A stretch of DNA of 64,000 nt from Bryum argenteum. Taxonomy: Eukaryota; Streptophyta; Bryopsida; Bryales; Bryaceae. This document shows positions 1 through 9,785 of the stretch, in pieces. The notes under the pieces are model-generated. The model was not told the origin of the DNA and searched no databases. It worked only from the letters and a program-made list of their open reading frames with translations. Each line of letters starts with the position of its first letter. The first letter of the stretch is position 1. The translations under genes and the position numbers were made by a program. The stretch covers positions 26,177,510 to 26,241,509 of the forward strand of contig CM073321.1 in assembly GCA_037043015.1 (NCBI GenBank), read 5' to 3'.

Positions 1-430
1 CTTCCTGGCCGCTGTAATCCCAGACGCTACACGGACAGACCGGACCGAACCCTAAGTGGCAAGTGCCGTTCGCTAGCCGCACTCCTCCCCTGTCAGCTTC
101 TCTACCTCCCGTACTACTCTCCGTTCAAGGACGGAACCGCTCTCTCTCTTGCCCGGATAGCAAGGGTCCTCTGGACTCTGCAAACACCCCGACCCAGCAG
201 ACAAGACAGGAAAAGGAGAAGGACACACAATCAGACACACACGCACACACACGAGGGAGATGAGAAAGAGGCGTGCTTGCACTGGATTAGGGTATTGCAG
301 AATCACAAAAAGACCCCGAGGGAGTATCCTCCCCTCGGCTAAGTAGCGGATCCTCCCTGGCATCCCAGAGAGGACAAAACCCTGTGCCAGGGAATCTTTC
401 TAAATCTAGCCTCTGACACTCTAGCGCCGT
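1..430. other. No gene recognised; short CA-rich tract
   Basis: No convincing coding sequence. A short CA/CACG-rich simple tract lies at about 225-257. Small open frames on both strands are compositionally random and have no recognisable motif. Confidence 0.5.
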
Positions 431-432
431 CA

Positions 433-1593
433 TTCTCCTACTGCCATAAAGGCACTAAAATCTAACCCTATCCTCGGCCAGGTGCACCCGCCATCAATCA
501 ACTCGGCCCTAGTCCTTCCTGTCGCGCTCATCCTACTTCGCAGCCTCGGCAGTCTCGGCAGTCTCGGCGGTCTCAACCTTCTGCGCTCCCAACCCGGGTT
601 GGGAGGTGACCTCCTCCTCCTCGTTCCCCGTCTTCTGGAGCGCTGGAGCAGTATCCTCACTCCCAAGGATCTCAGTGTCTCCAGAAGGCATCGGGGCTGA
701 GGTGTCCGGGAGGGCCTCCCCGATCTCCGGGACCTCGATCAAGTCCTCGTGGATGAGGGGGATGATCTCCGCGGGCAGTGCCTTCTCGGGGAGGGCCCCG
801 AGATCAGATGGCTCCAATGGGACGACCGGATCCGGGCAGGGGGGTGCCTGCAGCATCTCTATGCCCAGTCCGGGTTGCCGGGTGCCGGCTTCCCTTTCCG
901 GTCCTGGTTGGATCGTGGCCTCCGCAGCAGGGTTAGGACTCCTGCTGTCGGGGTCCACGGTCCGGTCCGGGGAAATGGGAGAGGGATTTCTTACCCTGGT
1001 ATCCTCCTCTCTTTGTTCGGGAGACCTCCTCCCCGCCCGGGAATCGCCTCGACTACCCGGGTTGCCTCTGCCTCGACTACCCGGGAAGCCTCTGCCTCGA
1101 CTACCCGGGGAGCCTCTACCTCGACTACCCGGGGAGCCTCTACCTCGGTGCTCTCCGGTAAGTCGCTGCTGAGGGGATGTGAAGTCCCTGTCTCCTTCGG
1201 GGTCTTCTCCGGGCTCAGGCTCGTGGGCGGAACCGGTTCCTCCATTACCGCGGGTGCGGTGGGCTCCTCCTCCTCGGCCCTGACATCCTCGATCACTTCG
1301 GGGTCGCCCTGGATGGGATTATCCTCGGGGAGGAGTGGCAGTGCGCTTGCCCCGGCCGGAACCTTCTCCGGGCTGCGGACGGGCGGAGGAATGGGCTCCT
1401 CCATAGCTGCGGGGTCGGCAGACCCCTCTTCCTCTGCTCGGACAGCCTCCACAGACTCGGATGCCCCCCGGGTAGGAGGGTTTTCAACTGCCTCCGGTGG
1501 GGGTGCTTCTCCGGGAAAAGCCTTAGCCATTTCCCCAATGAGGGTCCTCATCTCCTGGAGGGCTCCCTCCATCCTCTCTGCGGCCTTCTTCAT
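433..1593 (-). pseudogene. Acidic, proline-rich low-complexity protein remnant
   Basis: Two long minus-strand frames (1593-991 and 958-533) abut in different frames, suggesting one coding region broken by a frameshift near 985. The first begins with a short amphipathic helix-like stretch (MKKAAERMEGALQEM) and then becomes rich in Glu, Pro, Ala and Val, including a four-fold 8-residue repeat (APRVVEVE type). The second continues with Pro/Glu/Asp-rich sequence. No enzymatic motif is visible. Such tails occur in gag-like regions of plant retroelements, but nothing here proves that origin. The plus strand is also open because the sequence is GC-rich and repetitive. Function unknown. Confidence 0.35.
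1048..1143. repeat. 24-bp tandem repeat, four units
   Basis: Four consecutive 24-bp units beginning CTCGACTACCCGGG. Read on the minus strand they encode an 8-residue Val-Val-Glu repeat in the low-complexity frame. The multiple-of-three period fits a coding minisatellite. Confidence 0.85.
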
Positions 1594-2130
1594 GTACGCC
1601 GCCGCCAGGGTTGTCCCCGCCCGACCCGTTCGTGGCTACCGACCCGGCCGCTGCCTTCCCCGGTTGAGGTATACCCGGTTGAGGCAGCCCTTTCCCGGGT
1701 AGGAGTCAACCCGCGAAGAGCCGCTACGCGTTATCCGGGTCCGCAGCGGGCCGATTGGATACGACTAGGCAGGATCCTGGCTCGAGAACAGGAGATACAA
1801 AGCAAAAGAAAATTCAAAAAGGTAGTGCTACCCTACCCTGTCCACTAAGCCTAAGGATGCTCCTGGGTGGGCACGTTCCTGGCCGAGCTAACCTTACCCG
1901 GTCATTACCCGGGTAGGCCAGGATATGGGCGTTTATTTCTCCTAATTAGCTATGACTAACCGCTATCCGGACTTACGTGGGGCAAAAACGAAAAAATGAG
2001 GTTTGACAGTCCGCTCTCCTGGCTAGTCCCGAGTGAGATTCTCAACGTGGACACGCGGTCAGCGGGGCAAAGCATCGCCGTGTCGGTCAACATGTTATTC
2101 ACATTCCTGGTGACCCAGTTCTTTCTCACC
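1594..2130. other. No gene; scattered CCCGGGTA-type words
   Basis: Non-coding. ACCCGG/CCCGGGTA words recur between about 1,600 and 1,920, resembling the repeat unit at 1,048, perhaps as decayed repeat sequence. No promoter or RNA gene recognised. Confidence 0.4.
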
Positions 2131-2404
2131 AGCTTGTGCGCCATGGAGTGGGGCATCTTCCTCTTCAGCTTGTGCGCCATGGAGTGGGGCACGCAAAGGG
2201 TCTGCCGACACTGGCTGTCATGCCACTGTTCGTGCTCTTGCTCGTGCCTGAGACGAAAGGCATGCACATTAGCTTCATGGACGTTCGGCTACTCGAGGGC
2301 GCAGAAGGGAGCTTCCAGTTCCAGTATCATGGACGTTCGGCTACTCGAGGGCGCCGAAGGGAGCTTCCAGTTCCAGTATCATGGACGTTCGGCTACTCGA
2401 GGGA
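2131..2404. repeat. Short direct repeats: 36-bp pair and 52-bp tandem units
   Basis: AGCTTGTGCGCCATGGAGTG occurs twice, 36 bp apart, at 2,131-2,191. From 2,276 a 52-bp unit starting CATGGACGTTCGGCTACTCG is repeated at 2,328 and, partially, at 2,380. Apart from small substitutions the units are nearly identical, so the expansion is recent. Confidence 0.85.
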
Positions 2405-2646
2405 GCAGCGCTTTCATCTCGTGATCCAGGGTTTTATATGTTACGAGAGTCTGCTGAATTGTAGAGATACATCATTGCTTGCAGGTTTGGATCATTCTAG
2501 TTGTTTCTACACATCAGGAATGTTGCAAATTAAAGTAGCAAGATTGTGAATTCCGTAATTTGTATTCAAGAACTTCCAGCACATTCAAGCCAACTCTCAT
2601 TTCAAATGTGAGTTGTAGCAATACAACTGCTATAACTATCAAATCG

Positions 2647-3084
2647 CTACTCGTAGTTGGAATCACTATCAGAATCACTGCTGCTGCGATCACCAGCTTC
2701 TGAAGTGAATTCCAAGAAATCCTCCCAAATCGTCTGCAGAGGCACTATCTCATACTTGTTGCAGCTGAAGCACCCCCAATTTTTGCCCGTCATGTCCTTC
2801 AGGTAGTCGTCTCCCTTGTTCCGTGCGATACACGCTGCACACCACACCTTGTTACAATAGTCACACGGGATCACAAACTGAATTCCCCCACACCAATTGC
2901 ATTGCTCATCATCGTATTGGGCGTTCTTCGTGAATACAACGTCGTCCAACACAAGTTTGCACGAAATGCATATGCCAACACCGAGACGAGGATGCTCCAA
3001 CAAACAAGCACAGATTTTTTTCTCCCCACAGGCAGTGCAAGAATACAAGTACAATGGATCAAAATCGCCCGAATGCTCCGCCAT
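2647..3084 (-). CDS. Stand-alone ADD-type (ATRX/DNMT3-like) zinc-finger protein
   Basis: A 145-residue single-exon frame made almost entirely of paired zinc-finger cysteines: SCTACGEKK near the N-terminus, then EHP, CISCK, QCNWCGG, IPCDYCNKVWCAACIARN and WGCFSCNK, ending in an acidic Ser/Asp tail. This order (GATA-like C4 finger, then PHD-like finger with CDxC and WC..CI.RN) is that of ADD domains in animal ATRX and DNMT3 proteins, which read the N-terminal tail of histone H3. I infer a chromatin-reader role in the nucleus. An upstream in-frame ATG at 3,186 would add a hydrophobic leader. I prefer the start at 3,084 because a TATA-like box lies at 3,196-3,205, too close to serve an ATG at 3,186. 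No methyltransferase or helicase domain is attached. Confidence 0.75.
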   Translation of the reverse strand: MAEHSGDFDPLYLYSCTACGEKKICACLLEHPRLGVGICISCKLVLDDVVFTKNAQYDDEQCNWCGGIQFVIPCDYCNKVWCAACIARNKGDDYLKDMTGKNWGCFSCNKYEIVPLQTIWEDFLEFTSEAGDRSSSDSDSDSNYE

Positions 3085-3195
3085 TTGATCCACAACAGTC
3101 CAACAGTGAGAAGCTTCAAAAACGAGATGGCCAACAAGAAGCTTAAAAAACAAGAATTGCTTTGAGATGCTGGCTACCCTGCTCATCCGTTCTCG

Positions 3196-3205
3196 TATAT
3201 AAAGG
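3196..3205 (-). promoter_or_regulatory. TATA-like box upstream of the ADD gene
   Basis: TTTATATACG on the minus strand (TATATAAAG when read on plus) about 112-121 bp upstream of the preferred ATG at 3,084. Because it reads as TATA-like on both strands, its direction is inferred from the gene's position. Confidence 0.4.
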
Positions 3206-3244
3206 GAGAACTCCGGATTTCCCTTCCAGCCTCACCAACCGGAT

Positions 3245-3682
3245 TTCTCATCACCGGCAGTGCCACTTGCCACACTCTCATCATCGGCAGTGCCGTCAGG
3301 ATCAACACATCGGCAACACGCTCAAGATCGACACACCGGCAGCGGTCACGAGGCAGCTTTTTTGTACATGGCACCGACATTTTAACGAATCACAAATCGA
3401 CACTGCAATTTTTTTACATTCTCATGACAATCGACGTGAGTTCTCGGGGAGACCGTCGCAGCACTTTTCTTACATTCTCGTGAGTAATGAGCACCGACAC
3501 AATGAGCACCGACACTGTACAGGTACATGGGACGTATTCACCCGTTAACCGACACTCCTTATGACACAATCCATCCAATCTCATGAACTCTAACGTCATA
3601 ATGCATGAGCACCGACATTTTGTGCATGGGACGTATTCACCGACCGACACTCCGACACTCCTTATGACACAATCGATTCCCA
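3245..3682. repeat. Degenerate ACCGACA-rich repeats
   Basis: ACCGACAC/ACCGGCAG words recur through the segment. A block containing GAGCACCGACA, CATGGGACGTATTCAC and CCGACACTCCTTATGACACA appears at about 3,506-3,576 and again at 3,606-3,678 (about 100 bp apart). It lies just upstream of the ADD gene; no coding potential seen. Confidence 0.7.
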
Positions 3683-4439
3683 TCTAGTCCGACACAGCCC
3701 AACCCATTTCCAGTACAAAAACCTGTTTTTTGTTGTTGTAATATGAGAACATTTTTTTTTTTTCACAAATCAGCTAACCCATTTCATCCTTTACGGCCGA
3801 GGGCGCCCTTCCTGGATCCGGCAGTATTTGAAGGCAGCCACGAATTACAAGGTCGACAATTAAATGAGTTCCCCGAGGACCCCTTCAATGGTATCTCAAC
3901 TGCTGAATCTCTAGATACTGAGATTCACTAACGTCGGGCCACATGGATCAGGATATTGAATCCTTTATGAGGAGGCTACAATTGACACAAATAATAAGTG
4001 TACCATGACGAACTGTTTCACAAGGGCACATTTGGCCGGTTTGATCGACGAGATCGATTTTTTAGAAACGATGTGCTGGGACCAGCCTCCACTCGGAACA
4101 TATGAACTTCGTTTGAGCATAGTTGTCATTGTGGGGTCAAGAGGGCTCCAAGTTCACTGTGCATGGAGTCGTTAGTTCCGCACTTTTAGTGCCCTCTACA
4201 ATCATTCAGTTGAGCCCTTGTTCAATTTGTATTCCCCTAGGTCGTCACAAATCGACCAAATTTGGCAGGCTCGACCCAAAAGGGTTAAGAGCAAAACAAC
4301 AAAAAAATCCCAATTCACCACGGTTGTAGGGTCTCGATTGTTATGTATCCGAAGTTTTCCCACGGCTTTAGGGGTACACAAATATTGAATTTGTTCAAAT
4401 TTAATTAACTAATATTCTCTTTTTGACCAGAATATTCCC
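3683..4439. other. No gene recognised
   Basis: No motif-bearing frame, RNA gene or clear repeat. A T-rich tract lies near 3,725-3,765. Confidence 0.5.
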
Positions 4440-4512
4440 TCGAAATCTGCTCACTGCTCATAGAAAATCTGCTCACGGCTCATGGCTCACCGCTCACCGC
4501 TCACACCGTAAT
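4440..4512 (+). repeat. GCTCACC-type heptamer cluster resembling the right terminus of transposon B
   Basis: CTGCTCACTGCTCA...GGCTCACCGCTCACCGCTCACACCG matches in style and orientation the right end of the transposon at 49,766 (ACCGCTCACC...GCTCACACCGG). It ends 9-11 bp before the left LTR at 4,521. It is probably the terminus of another family member lying to the left or of a deleted copy; no transposase sequence is visible to its left. Confidence 0.5.
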
Positions 4513-4520
4513 CACATTGC

Positions 4521-4820
4521 TGCAACGGCTGGAAGTAACTGTTCAAGAAACGTAGAGCAGTTACAGGAAGTAGTTACACAGACATAGAAGTAAGGAACAG
4601 ACTGGCCATGGCCTTTGTATTGATTTTAGGAAATAAAGTACAATCACATTCAATCCCTATCCTCAATCACAATGCCTATGCTGAGAGAACCAGTGTCTAA
4701 TCTGTGCTAACTACGGCCTTAAGTAGTTGTTGGAGACCGGAAATCGCTGGTGCCGTTCGGTGCTCCTATCCTCCCGACTTGGCCGCAAACGTCCTGTTGG
4801 CATCGTTGACTTCGGTGACA
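4521..4820 (-). repeat. 3' LTR of the gypsy element
   Basis: 300 bp; in the element's sense it starts TGTCACC and ends GTTGCA, the usual TG...CA termini. It differs from the other LTR at four sites: C/A in AGGAACAG, G/A in CCCGACTT, C/T in GTCCTGTT and G/C in GTTGACTT. Confidence 0.95.
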
Positions 4821-4833
4821 TTTTGCCTCCCCT
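4821..4833 (-). other. Polypurine tract
   Basis: AGGGGAGGCAAAA on the minus strand immediately precedes the 3' LTR, the expected place for the plus-strand DNA primer. Confidence 0.7.
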
Positions 4834-4861
4834 GTGAGAGCGCAATCCGTCCTCGGATTGG

Positions 4862-7495
4862 TCAACGTCGTGATGTTCGTGCAGCAGGGCGACGGTTAGG
4901 GCGAGTGACCTCGCGGGGTACCTGTTGTCCGCGGCGCGGGGGCTCGTTCCCGCCATAGATGTCTTTGATGGCAGCAGGGATGCCCCGATGCAACAAATTT
5001 TTATCATGGACACTGACAGCGTGAGTGTAAATGTCATGCACAGTTTTCCCCAACATTTTATTGCATCCCGGGCAGTTGACATCGTTGGCTTCGGGGTCTG
5101 AAAACTTACGGGCTAAGTCCGGGTTTTCGAAGAAGTATTTGCAGACTTCTTCTTGTGCGTCGCTGATCTCCTCCTCGTCTTCACTGGTGTCCATTGTGGT
5201 GACACCCCACGCGGCATCGTCTGATAATCCGATCAGATGCTTCCTATGTTCAGCAAATGATTTGGGTTGTGTACTTACCGGTGTGTGTGTGGATTTTGGC
5301 GGCGTAGGTTTCGGCGAGGCAGATTGGCTAGGCACGCTGTCATTGGTGGGCTGTGGTCCTGGTGATGGCAGCGGAGTTTCATCGGTGTCGGTGAAGTGGT
5401 CAGGTATGTGCACTTGGTCTTCCTGCTGCTCCACTGGCACCACCTGAAACCGCTCTTCGTGCACAATGGTGTCGATGGGAGCAGTTGGGACTTCCGGTGC
5501 AGGCACCTCCGGGTCTGGCACCATGCGGGGGTGGCTTTCCTCCTCGGCCATGTCGCCAGTTGTAGCCGTGTCGACACCTTCAAGGCTGGTGGCATTGTCA
5601 TACGAGCCATCATAGTCTGGCTCATCCAGCCGTAAGTCCCGCAGCACTTGATCGACACACTGAGTGATGAAATCCTCTGGCAATTGCTGCTCCGCGGGAT
5701 ATTTGCACATGGTTTCGAACATGTTGGAGGCAATAGCATTGGCAGCATTGTTCACCCAAAGTCTTTTGTTGGCCTCAAAATTTTCAATGTTATTCTGCAA
5801 CTCACTTTGCTGCATGACATCTGCCGGTACATTCTGTTGACAACGTTGATGTGCCTCGCAGATGTACTGGTATTGCTCACGAAGGGCTGCCTGATTCGCT
5901 TCCAATGCCTTGACATGTTCATGTGCATGATCCCTCTCTTGCTGCAATGTGTGGATTCGGTTGTTAGCGGTGTGTAGATCCCGCTCTAAGGCACTTACCC
6001 TGTTGGCCGATATTTGCTTCTCCTCGGTGGCCTGCTGCAGGTCACGCTGCACTTGTACCAGCTTCTCCTCCTTCTTGCGTATCTCCGAGTTGGCAGCTCT
6101 TAGCTTTCGAGCGTTGTCCACCTCCAATTCCCTTACTCGGGTGTCCAATGCTCCTCTGTCAGCTTTGGCGGCGTCGAATTGTGTGAGAAGTGCCTGCACA
6201 CACAAATTTAGGGCATCGGCCTGGGCTTGCACCTGTTCCCTTGGTGACATCTGAGATGTCTCTCCGGGTGTCTGTGCCTCAAACTGAATCCGGGGGCGTT
6301 TGTTGGACGTCACCACTGTAGCCGTCGGTGCAATCACCTGTGTTAGTGCAGGTGCATTTCGTTGGATGTCAGCGAAGGTCATCAATAGTGGCACCGACTG
6401 GTACTCCCGGTGATAGGCCAGCGTTCGCAAAATGAAAGCTGAGAGGAAGGGGCCGATGGGGCTAACATAACTTGGCCTTTTTTGGTAATTTTTCAATTCA
6501 AGGCGCAAGTTCTGGTCCACAAGCATTCCCCAATTGATTTTTGCGCCGGCCTCCGTGAGTAGCAAGAGCTCCAAAGTCTGCGCTGACACCATGTTGGAGT
6601 TGAGCCTAAAAAACACCTGACTCAAAATTCCACGGAGCCTAACATACCACGGCTCCGGGAGTTTGGCACCGATCTGCCGCACATCGTATCCTTTCTCCGA
6701 ATCGAAGTGCACGTTCGGAAACCTGGCCTGTAAGTCCGGCTTTGCATAGCCACAGTCCTCCGTCCACCGCGTAAGGCCTGTTCCATCCCACCCATACTGC
6801 TGAAACAAGTAGTAAGGTGAAAACTGCACCTCGATGCCGTCCACGGTGCATGTGGGGAACGCATTGGCGTCTGTGTGCTTCCCCATGCTGTCGATGAATT
6901 GCCTACAACGCCCGATATCCAAATGCCAATGGTGCATATCATTGCGGTAGCGGTGTATGCCCGTTTCTGCTGCCCACACGTTGTCAAATCGCGAAATCCA
7001 ATCTGTTAGTTTTTTTGGGACATGAAACGGAGGCAACAGAGGAGGTTGGCGTTGTGCCATTGTCACCGCACAGGGGCGAGGACTCCGGAATGGCAACGGT
7101 GCGAGGGAAACAAGCTGTCTAAGAACGAGGAGAAAGGGCACTGCTGGCTGGCTATGGGGGCGGAATGAGAGAAGAAGTGTAGACAAGGGGCTCCAGTGTG
7201 TCAACAATGCAATGGCGAGGAGCTGTCCAAGGGACAACAACGTCGACTGAGTGCGGGGGCCGTTTGAAACAGAAGGTGAGAATCGAGAGCAACGAGGGTG
7301 AGAAAAAGTCGGCCTTGTGCAAAAAGTGAGGCACTGACTGCTAGTGCCTCCCCTTACGTAGCCACCAGTGCCCGAAATGATGGCTGTCGTTGGCGGCTGA
7401 GAAGTACCTGATGGGAATGATTGTGTGGGAGTGGGTTTGGCGGCTTGAATAGGCCTTTGAATGCCTACTACTTTTGGCGGCCGATTGTCAATCAT
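4862..7495 (-). CDS. Extra gypsy ORF: coiled-coil protein with C-terminal C2H2-like finger
   Basis: An uninterrupted frame of 877 codons between integrase and the 3' LTR, where envelope-like or additional ORFs sit in some plant gypsy elements. The likely start is the ATG at 7,060 (MAQRQPPLLPPFHVPKK), giving 732 residues; the 145 codons upstream are Ser/Pro/Leu-rich and may be untranslated. From 7,060: a folded-looking N-terminal part rich in Trp and Tyr (LTDWISRFDNVW, YLFQQYGWDGTGL), then a long heptad-rich coiled coil (REQVQAQADALNL through EQYQYICEAHQ), a Pro/Glu/Thr-rich acidic linker, and a finger with CPGC and H-X4-H spacing (C-X2-C-X13-H-X4-H) followed by a basic tail. No transmembrane segment or fusion-peptide-like stretch is seen, so it is not an obvious envelope. 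It is the only intact long frame in the element. Confidence 0.75.
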   Translation of the reverse strand: MIDNRPPKVVGIQRPIQAAKPTPTQSFPSGTSQPPTTAIISGTGGYVRGGTSSQCLTFCTRPTFSHPRCSRFSPSVSNGPRTQSTLLSLGQLLAIALLTHWSPLSTLLLSFRPHSQPAVPFLLVLRQLVSLAPLPFRSPRPCAVTMAQRQPPLLPPFHVPKKLTDWISRFDNVWAAETGIHRYRNDMHHWHLDIGRCRQFIDSMGKHTDANAFPTCTVDGIEVQFSPYYLFQQYGWDGTGLTRWTEDCGYAKPDLQARFPNVHFDSEKGYDVRQIGAKLPEPWYVRLRGILSQVFFRLNSNMVSAQTLELLLLTEAGAKINWGMLVDQNLRLELKNYQKRPSYVSPIGPFLSAFILRTLAYHREYQSVPLLMTFADIQRNAPALTQVIAPTATVVTSNKRPRIQFEAQTPGETSQMSPREQVQAQADALNLCVQALLTQFDAAKADRGALDTRVRELEVDNARKLRAANSEIRKKEEKLVQVQRDLQQATEEKQISANRVSALERDLHTANNRIHTLQQERDHAHEHVKALEANQAALREQYQYICEAHQRCQQNVPADVMQQSELQNNIENFEANKRLWVNNAANAIASNMFETMCKYPAEQQLPEDFITQCVDQVLRDLRLDEPDYDGSYDNATSLEGVDTATTGDMAEEESHPRMVPDPEVPAPEVPTAPIDTIVHEERFQVVPVEQQEDQVHIPDHFTDTDETPLPSPGPQPTNDSVPSQSASPKPTPPKSTHTPVSTQPKSFAEHRKHLIGLSDDAAWGVTTMDTSEDEEEISDAQEEVCKYFFENPDLARKFSDPEANDVNCPGCNKMLGKTVHDIYTHAVSVHDKNLLHRGIPAAIKDIYGGNEPPRRGQQVPREVTRPNRRPAARTSRR

Positions 7496-7699
7496 GGGGG
7501 CATCAATGGCGGTGTCATGGTTTGTTATGATGGCCCCATCCTACGGGTATCCATGTTGGCTTTGATGGCTGTACCCTACATCATATGGGGCATCATGGAC
7601 GACATGGATGTGGTTAATGTGTGCCACCGTGGGTACATGCCCCCCTCCTTTGTTGCCTTCGGTTGTCTTCTCTGTTTGTTGACCCTTCGTGGCCCATTG
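7496..7699 (-). other. Spacer between integrase and the extra ORF
   Basis: About 200 bp with no supported coding sequence. It may carry a splice acceptor or internal promoter for the downstream frame, but none is identifiable with confidence. Confidence 0.4.
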
Positions 7700-8886
7700 T
7701 CAACTTTCGGTGCCTAAGGCATTCCTGCCTTTGTTGTCTGTGGCCAAGGTGTGTGTTTGGGTGTCCTCTGTTGCCAACTGTTGTGCTTCGGTGGCTAGAT
7801 TGGTGTGCAGTTGCCCCAGACTTAGTGTAGGCGTTACCTGATGGTGCTGACTGTGATAATGTTTGAGTTTGGCTGCGTTGACAATGGTTGCCTGTGCATC
7901 ATAGTTGTCTTCGTTGACAAGCAGCACTGTGTTGTTTAGTAACACTAACTGTATTCGGTATGGTCCGTGCCATACTGATTCAAATTTGGATTTGCGCAAC
8001 CTTGGATCTCGTGGACACCAGAGAATTTGGTCACCTTTGTGAAACACACGAGGGGGTTGTGAGCCTTGAAAGTATTTTGCACTGAGTGTGTGTTTGTGTA
8101 GGATGTTTTGGTGGGCATCGTTTTGGAGTTCTTCCAATTTGTGCAGATCCTCCATCCGGGCGGCCAATACACGATGTGGTGCAAAGTCCTTGGGGTGGAG
8201 CGAATTGAACGTCGGCACTAGGTACTCCGTTGGCAACAGTGGCCGCTTGCCATAGACTAGCTCGAAGGGGCTTGCTTGAGTGGCCGACTTCGTGGCAACA
8301 CGGTATGCCCACAATGCTGCTGGTAAGCAATCATCCCAGTCGCCAAAGTTGGCCTGAGTAAATTTGCGTAGCATGGTGATGATTGTTTTGTTTGTGGACT
8401 CAGCTTGGCCGTTCCCCTGGGGATAATACACCGTGCTTGTCCTTTGTTTGATTAGATGTTTTTTCATCAGCTCTTCGATGACAGCGTTGACAAAATGCGT
8501 TCCCTGGTCCGAAACGATCTCCAGGGGGCAACCAAATCGCGTAATGATATTCTCATATATGAATGTTGCTGTTACGACAGCAGTATTATTTCGTAATGGT
8601 TTGGCCTCTACCCACTTCGTTGTGTAATGGGTGGCAACTAGTATATATTTGTATCCTTGTTTAGTCACCGGTCGAATGGGGCCAACGAAGTCTAACCCCC
8701 ACCTTTGGAATGGTCCTAGTGGGAGTATGGGTTTCAGTGGCACCCTTCCTTGGTATTGGAAGTTAGTGGCTGCTGTTTGACAGGCGTGACAGTTCTTGAT
8801 GTAGGCGAAGGTATCTTTGTGCAACGTTGGCCACCAATATCTTTTTGATTGTCGTTTCTGGCCCCTGATGTCCCCCTGCTGGTCCA
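7700..8886 (-). pseudogene. Integrase (gypsy pol)
   Basis: Shows the zinc-finger end CHACQ, then the catalytic core: the first Asp in WGLDFVGPI, the second in [10 protein letters not shown], and the Glu in NGQAESTNK, the D,D-35-E arrangement of retroviral-type integrases that insert the cDNA. A C-terminal region with [13 protein letters not shown] and GPYRIQLVL follows, as in gypsy integrases. It lies in a different frame from the upstream RT/RNase H region, so a frameshift of one base falls near 8,850. The open frame formally starts at 9,055, but sequence before about 8,890 is out-of-frame translation of the preceding region. Confidence 0.9.
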
Positions 8887-9785
8887 TCATGTAAGTGAGA
8901 GATAAACATCGTTTGCTGATGCGTGGGTACGCACAAACGCACCTCGGAGTCCAGCCCTTTGCGGTACAGCTGCCCTTGGATGACTGTGTAAGGCAACGTA
9001 GTGCGCACAAACTTGATTTTTTGTGTCCCTGTTGCGTCGGTGGGTAGGGTGCCATGAGTTAGATACTTCATAATGGGGTGTCTCCAATCGTTGGCTTCTG
9101 CTGTCTCCGGTGTTTTTAGTGTCGTGTTTCCTATGTCCGTCGTTGACTCTGTTGACTGTATCGAGGCCATCTGAATGTATGGTTCGTTGAACGAATCATC
9201 GATGCCTTCTTCGGTTGTGTTGGTGTCCCGAGACAGATAATCTGCTACGATGTGCCTTCTGCCTGAAATGTAGACTACTTCGAAATCATATTCCATAAGA
9301 ATCATAATCCATTGTGCCACTCTCCCTGTGATTAACGGTTGATTTACAAGATAAGACAAACTATGATGATCTACAATGAACCTAAATTTGTTTCCAAGTA
9401 GGTAATGTCTAAACTTTTTCACTGCATAGATCATGGCAAGTGCCTCCCTTTCTGTGGTAGAATAATTTCTCTCTGCCTGGTTAAGTAATCTACTAGCGTA
9501 GGCAACAAGTTGATCATGTTTGCCATCCACATTTTGGGCTAACATGACCCCCACGGCAATCTGAGAGGCATCTGTGTGGACATGGAATGGTTTTGTCCAA
9601 TCTGGTGCCAACAGTATGGGTGCTTTTGAGTAAGCCTGTTTAATCTTTTCTAAGGCGATTTGAGCTTCTGGTGTCCAGTCACGTGGGTAGGTGTAGCCAA
9701 CATGGTTCAACTTGGTGATCGGTGCTGTAATATGAGCCAACTTTTCGATGTACATCCTGTTAAATTGGGATAAACCCAACAATCT
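8840..9785 (-). pseudogene. RT connection and RNase H domains (gypsy pol)
   Basis: Begins after a TAG stop with LLGLSQFNRMYIEKLAHIT, the usual RT thumb/connection sequence. RNase H follows with catalytic-type residues in HVHTDASQIAVG, TEREALAMIYAVKKFRHYL and FIVDHHSLSYLV; the chromodomain-less linker into the integrase zinc finger starts near [13 protein letters not shown]. RNase H removes the RNA template during reverse transcription. The frame runs into nonsense ([10 protein letters not shown]) from about 8,850 because of the frameshift shared with integrase. Confidence 0.9.

Noticed and set aside
606..1702. Long plus-strand frames (188 and 317 codons) opposite the acidic minus-strand frames
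   Set aside because: They are antisense to a GC-rich repetitive region. The 24-bp repeat gives a regular acidic Val-Val-Glu peptide only on the minus strand.
4862..7495. Envelope glycoprotein in the gypsy element
   Set aside because: No signal peptide, membrane span, N-glycosylation-rich ectodomain or fusion-like segment; coiled coil and C2H2 finger point to an internal protein.
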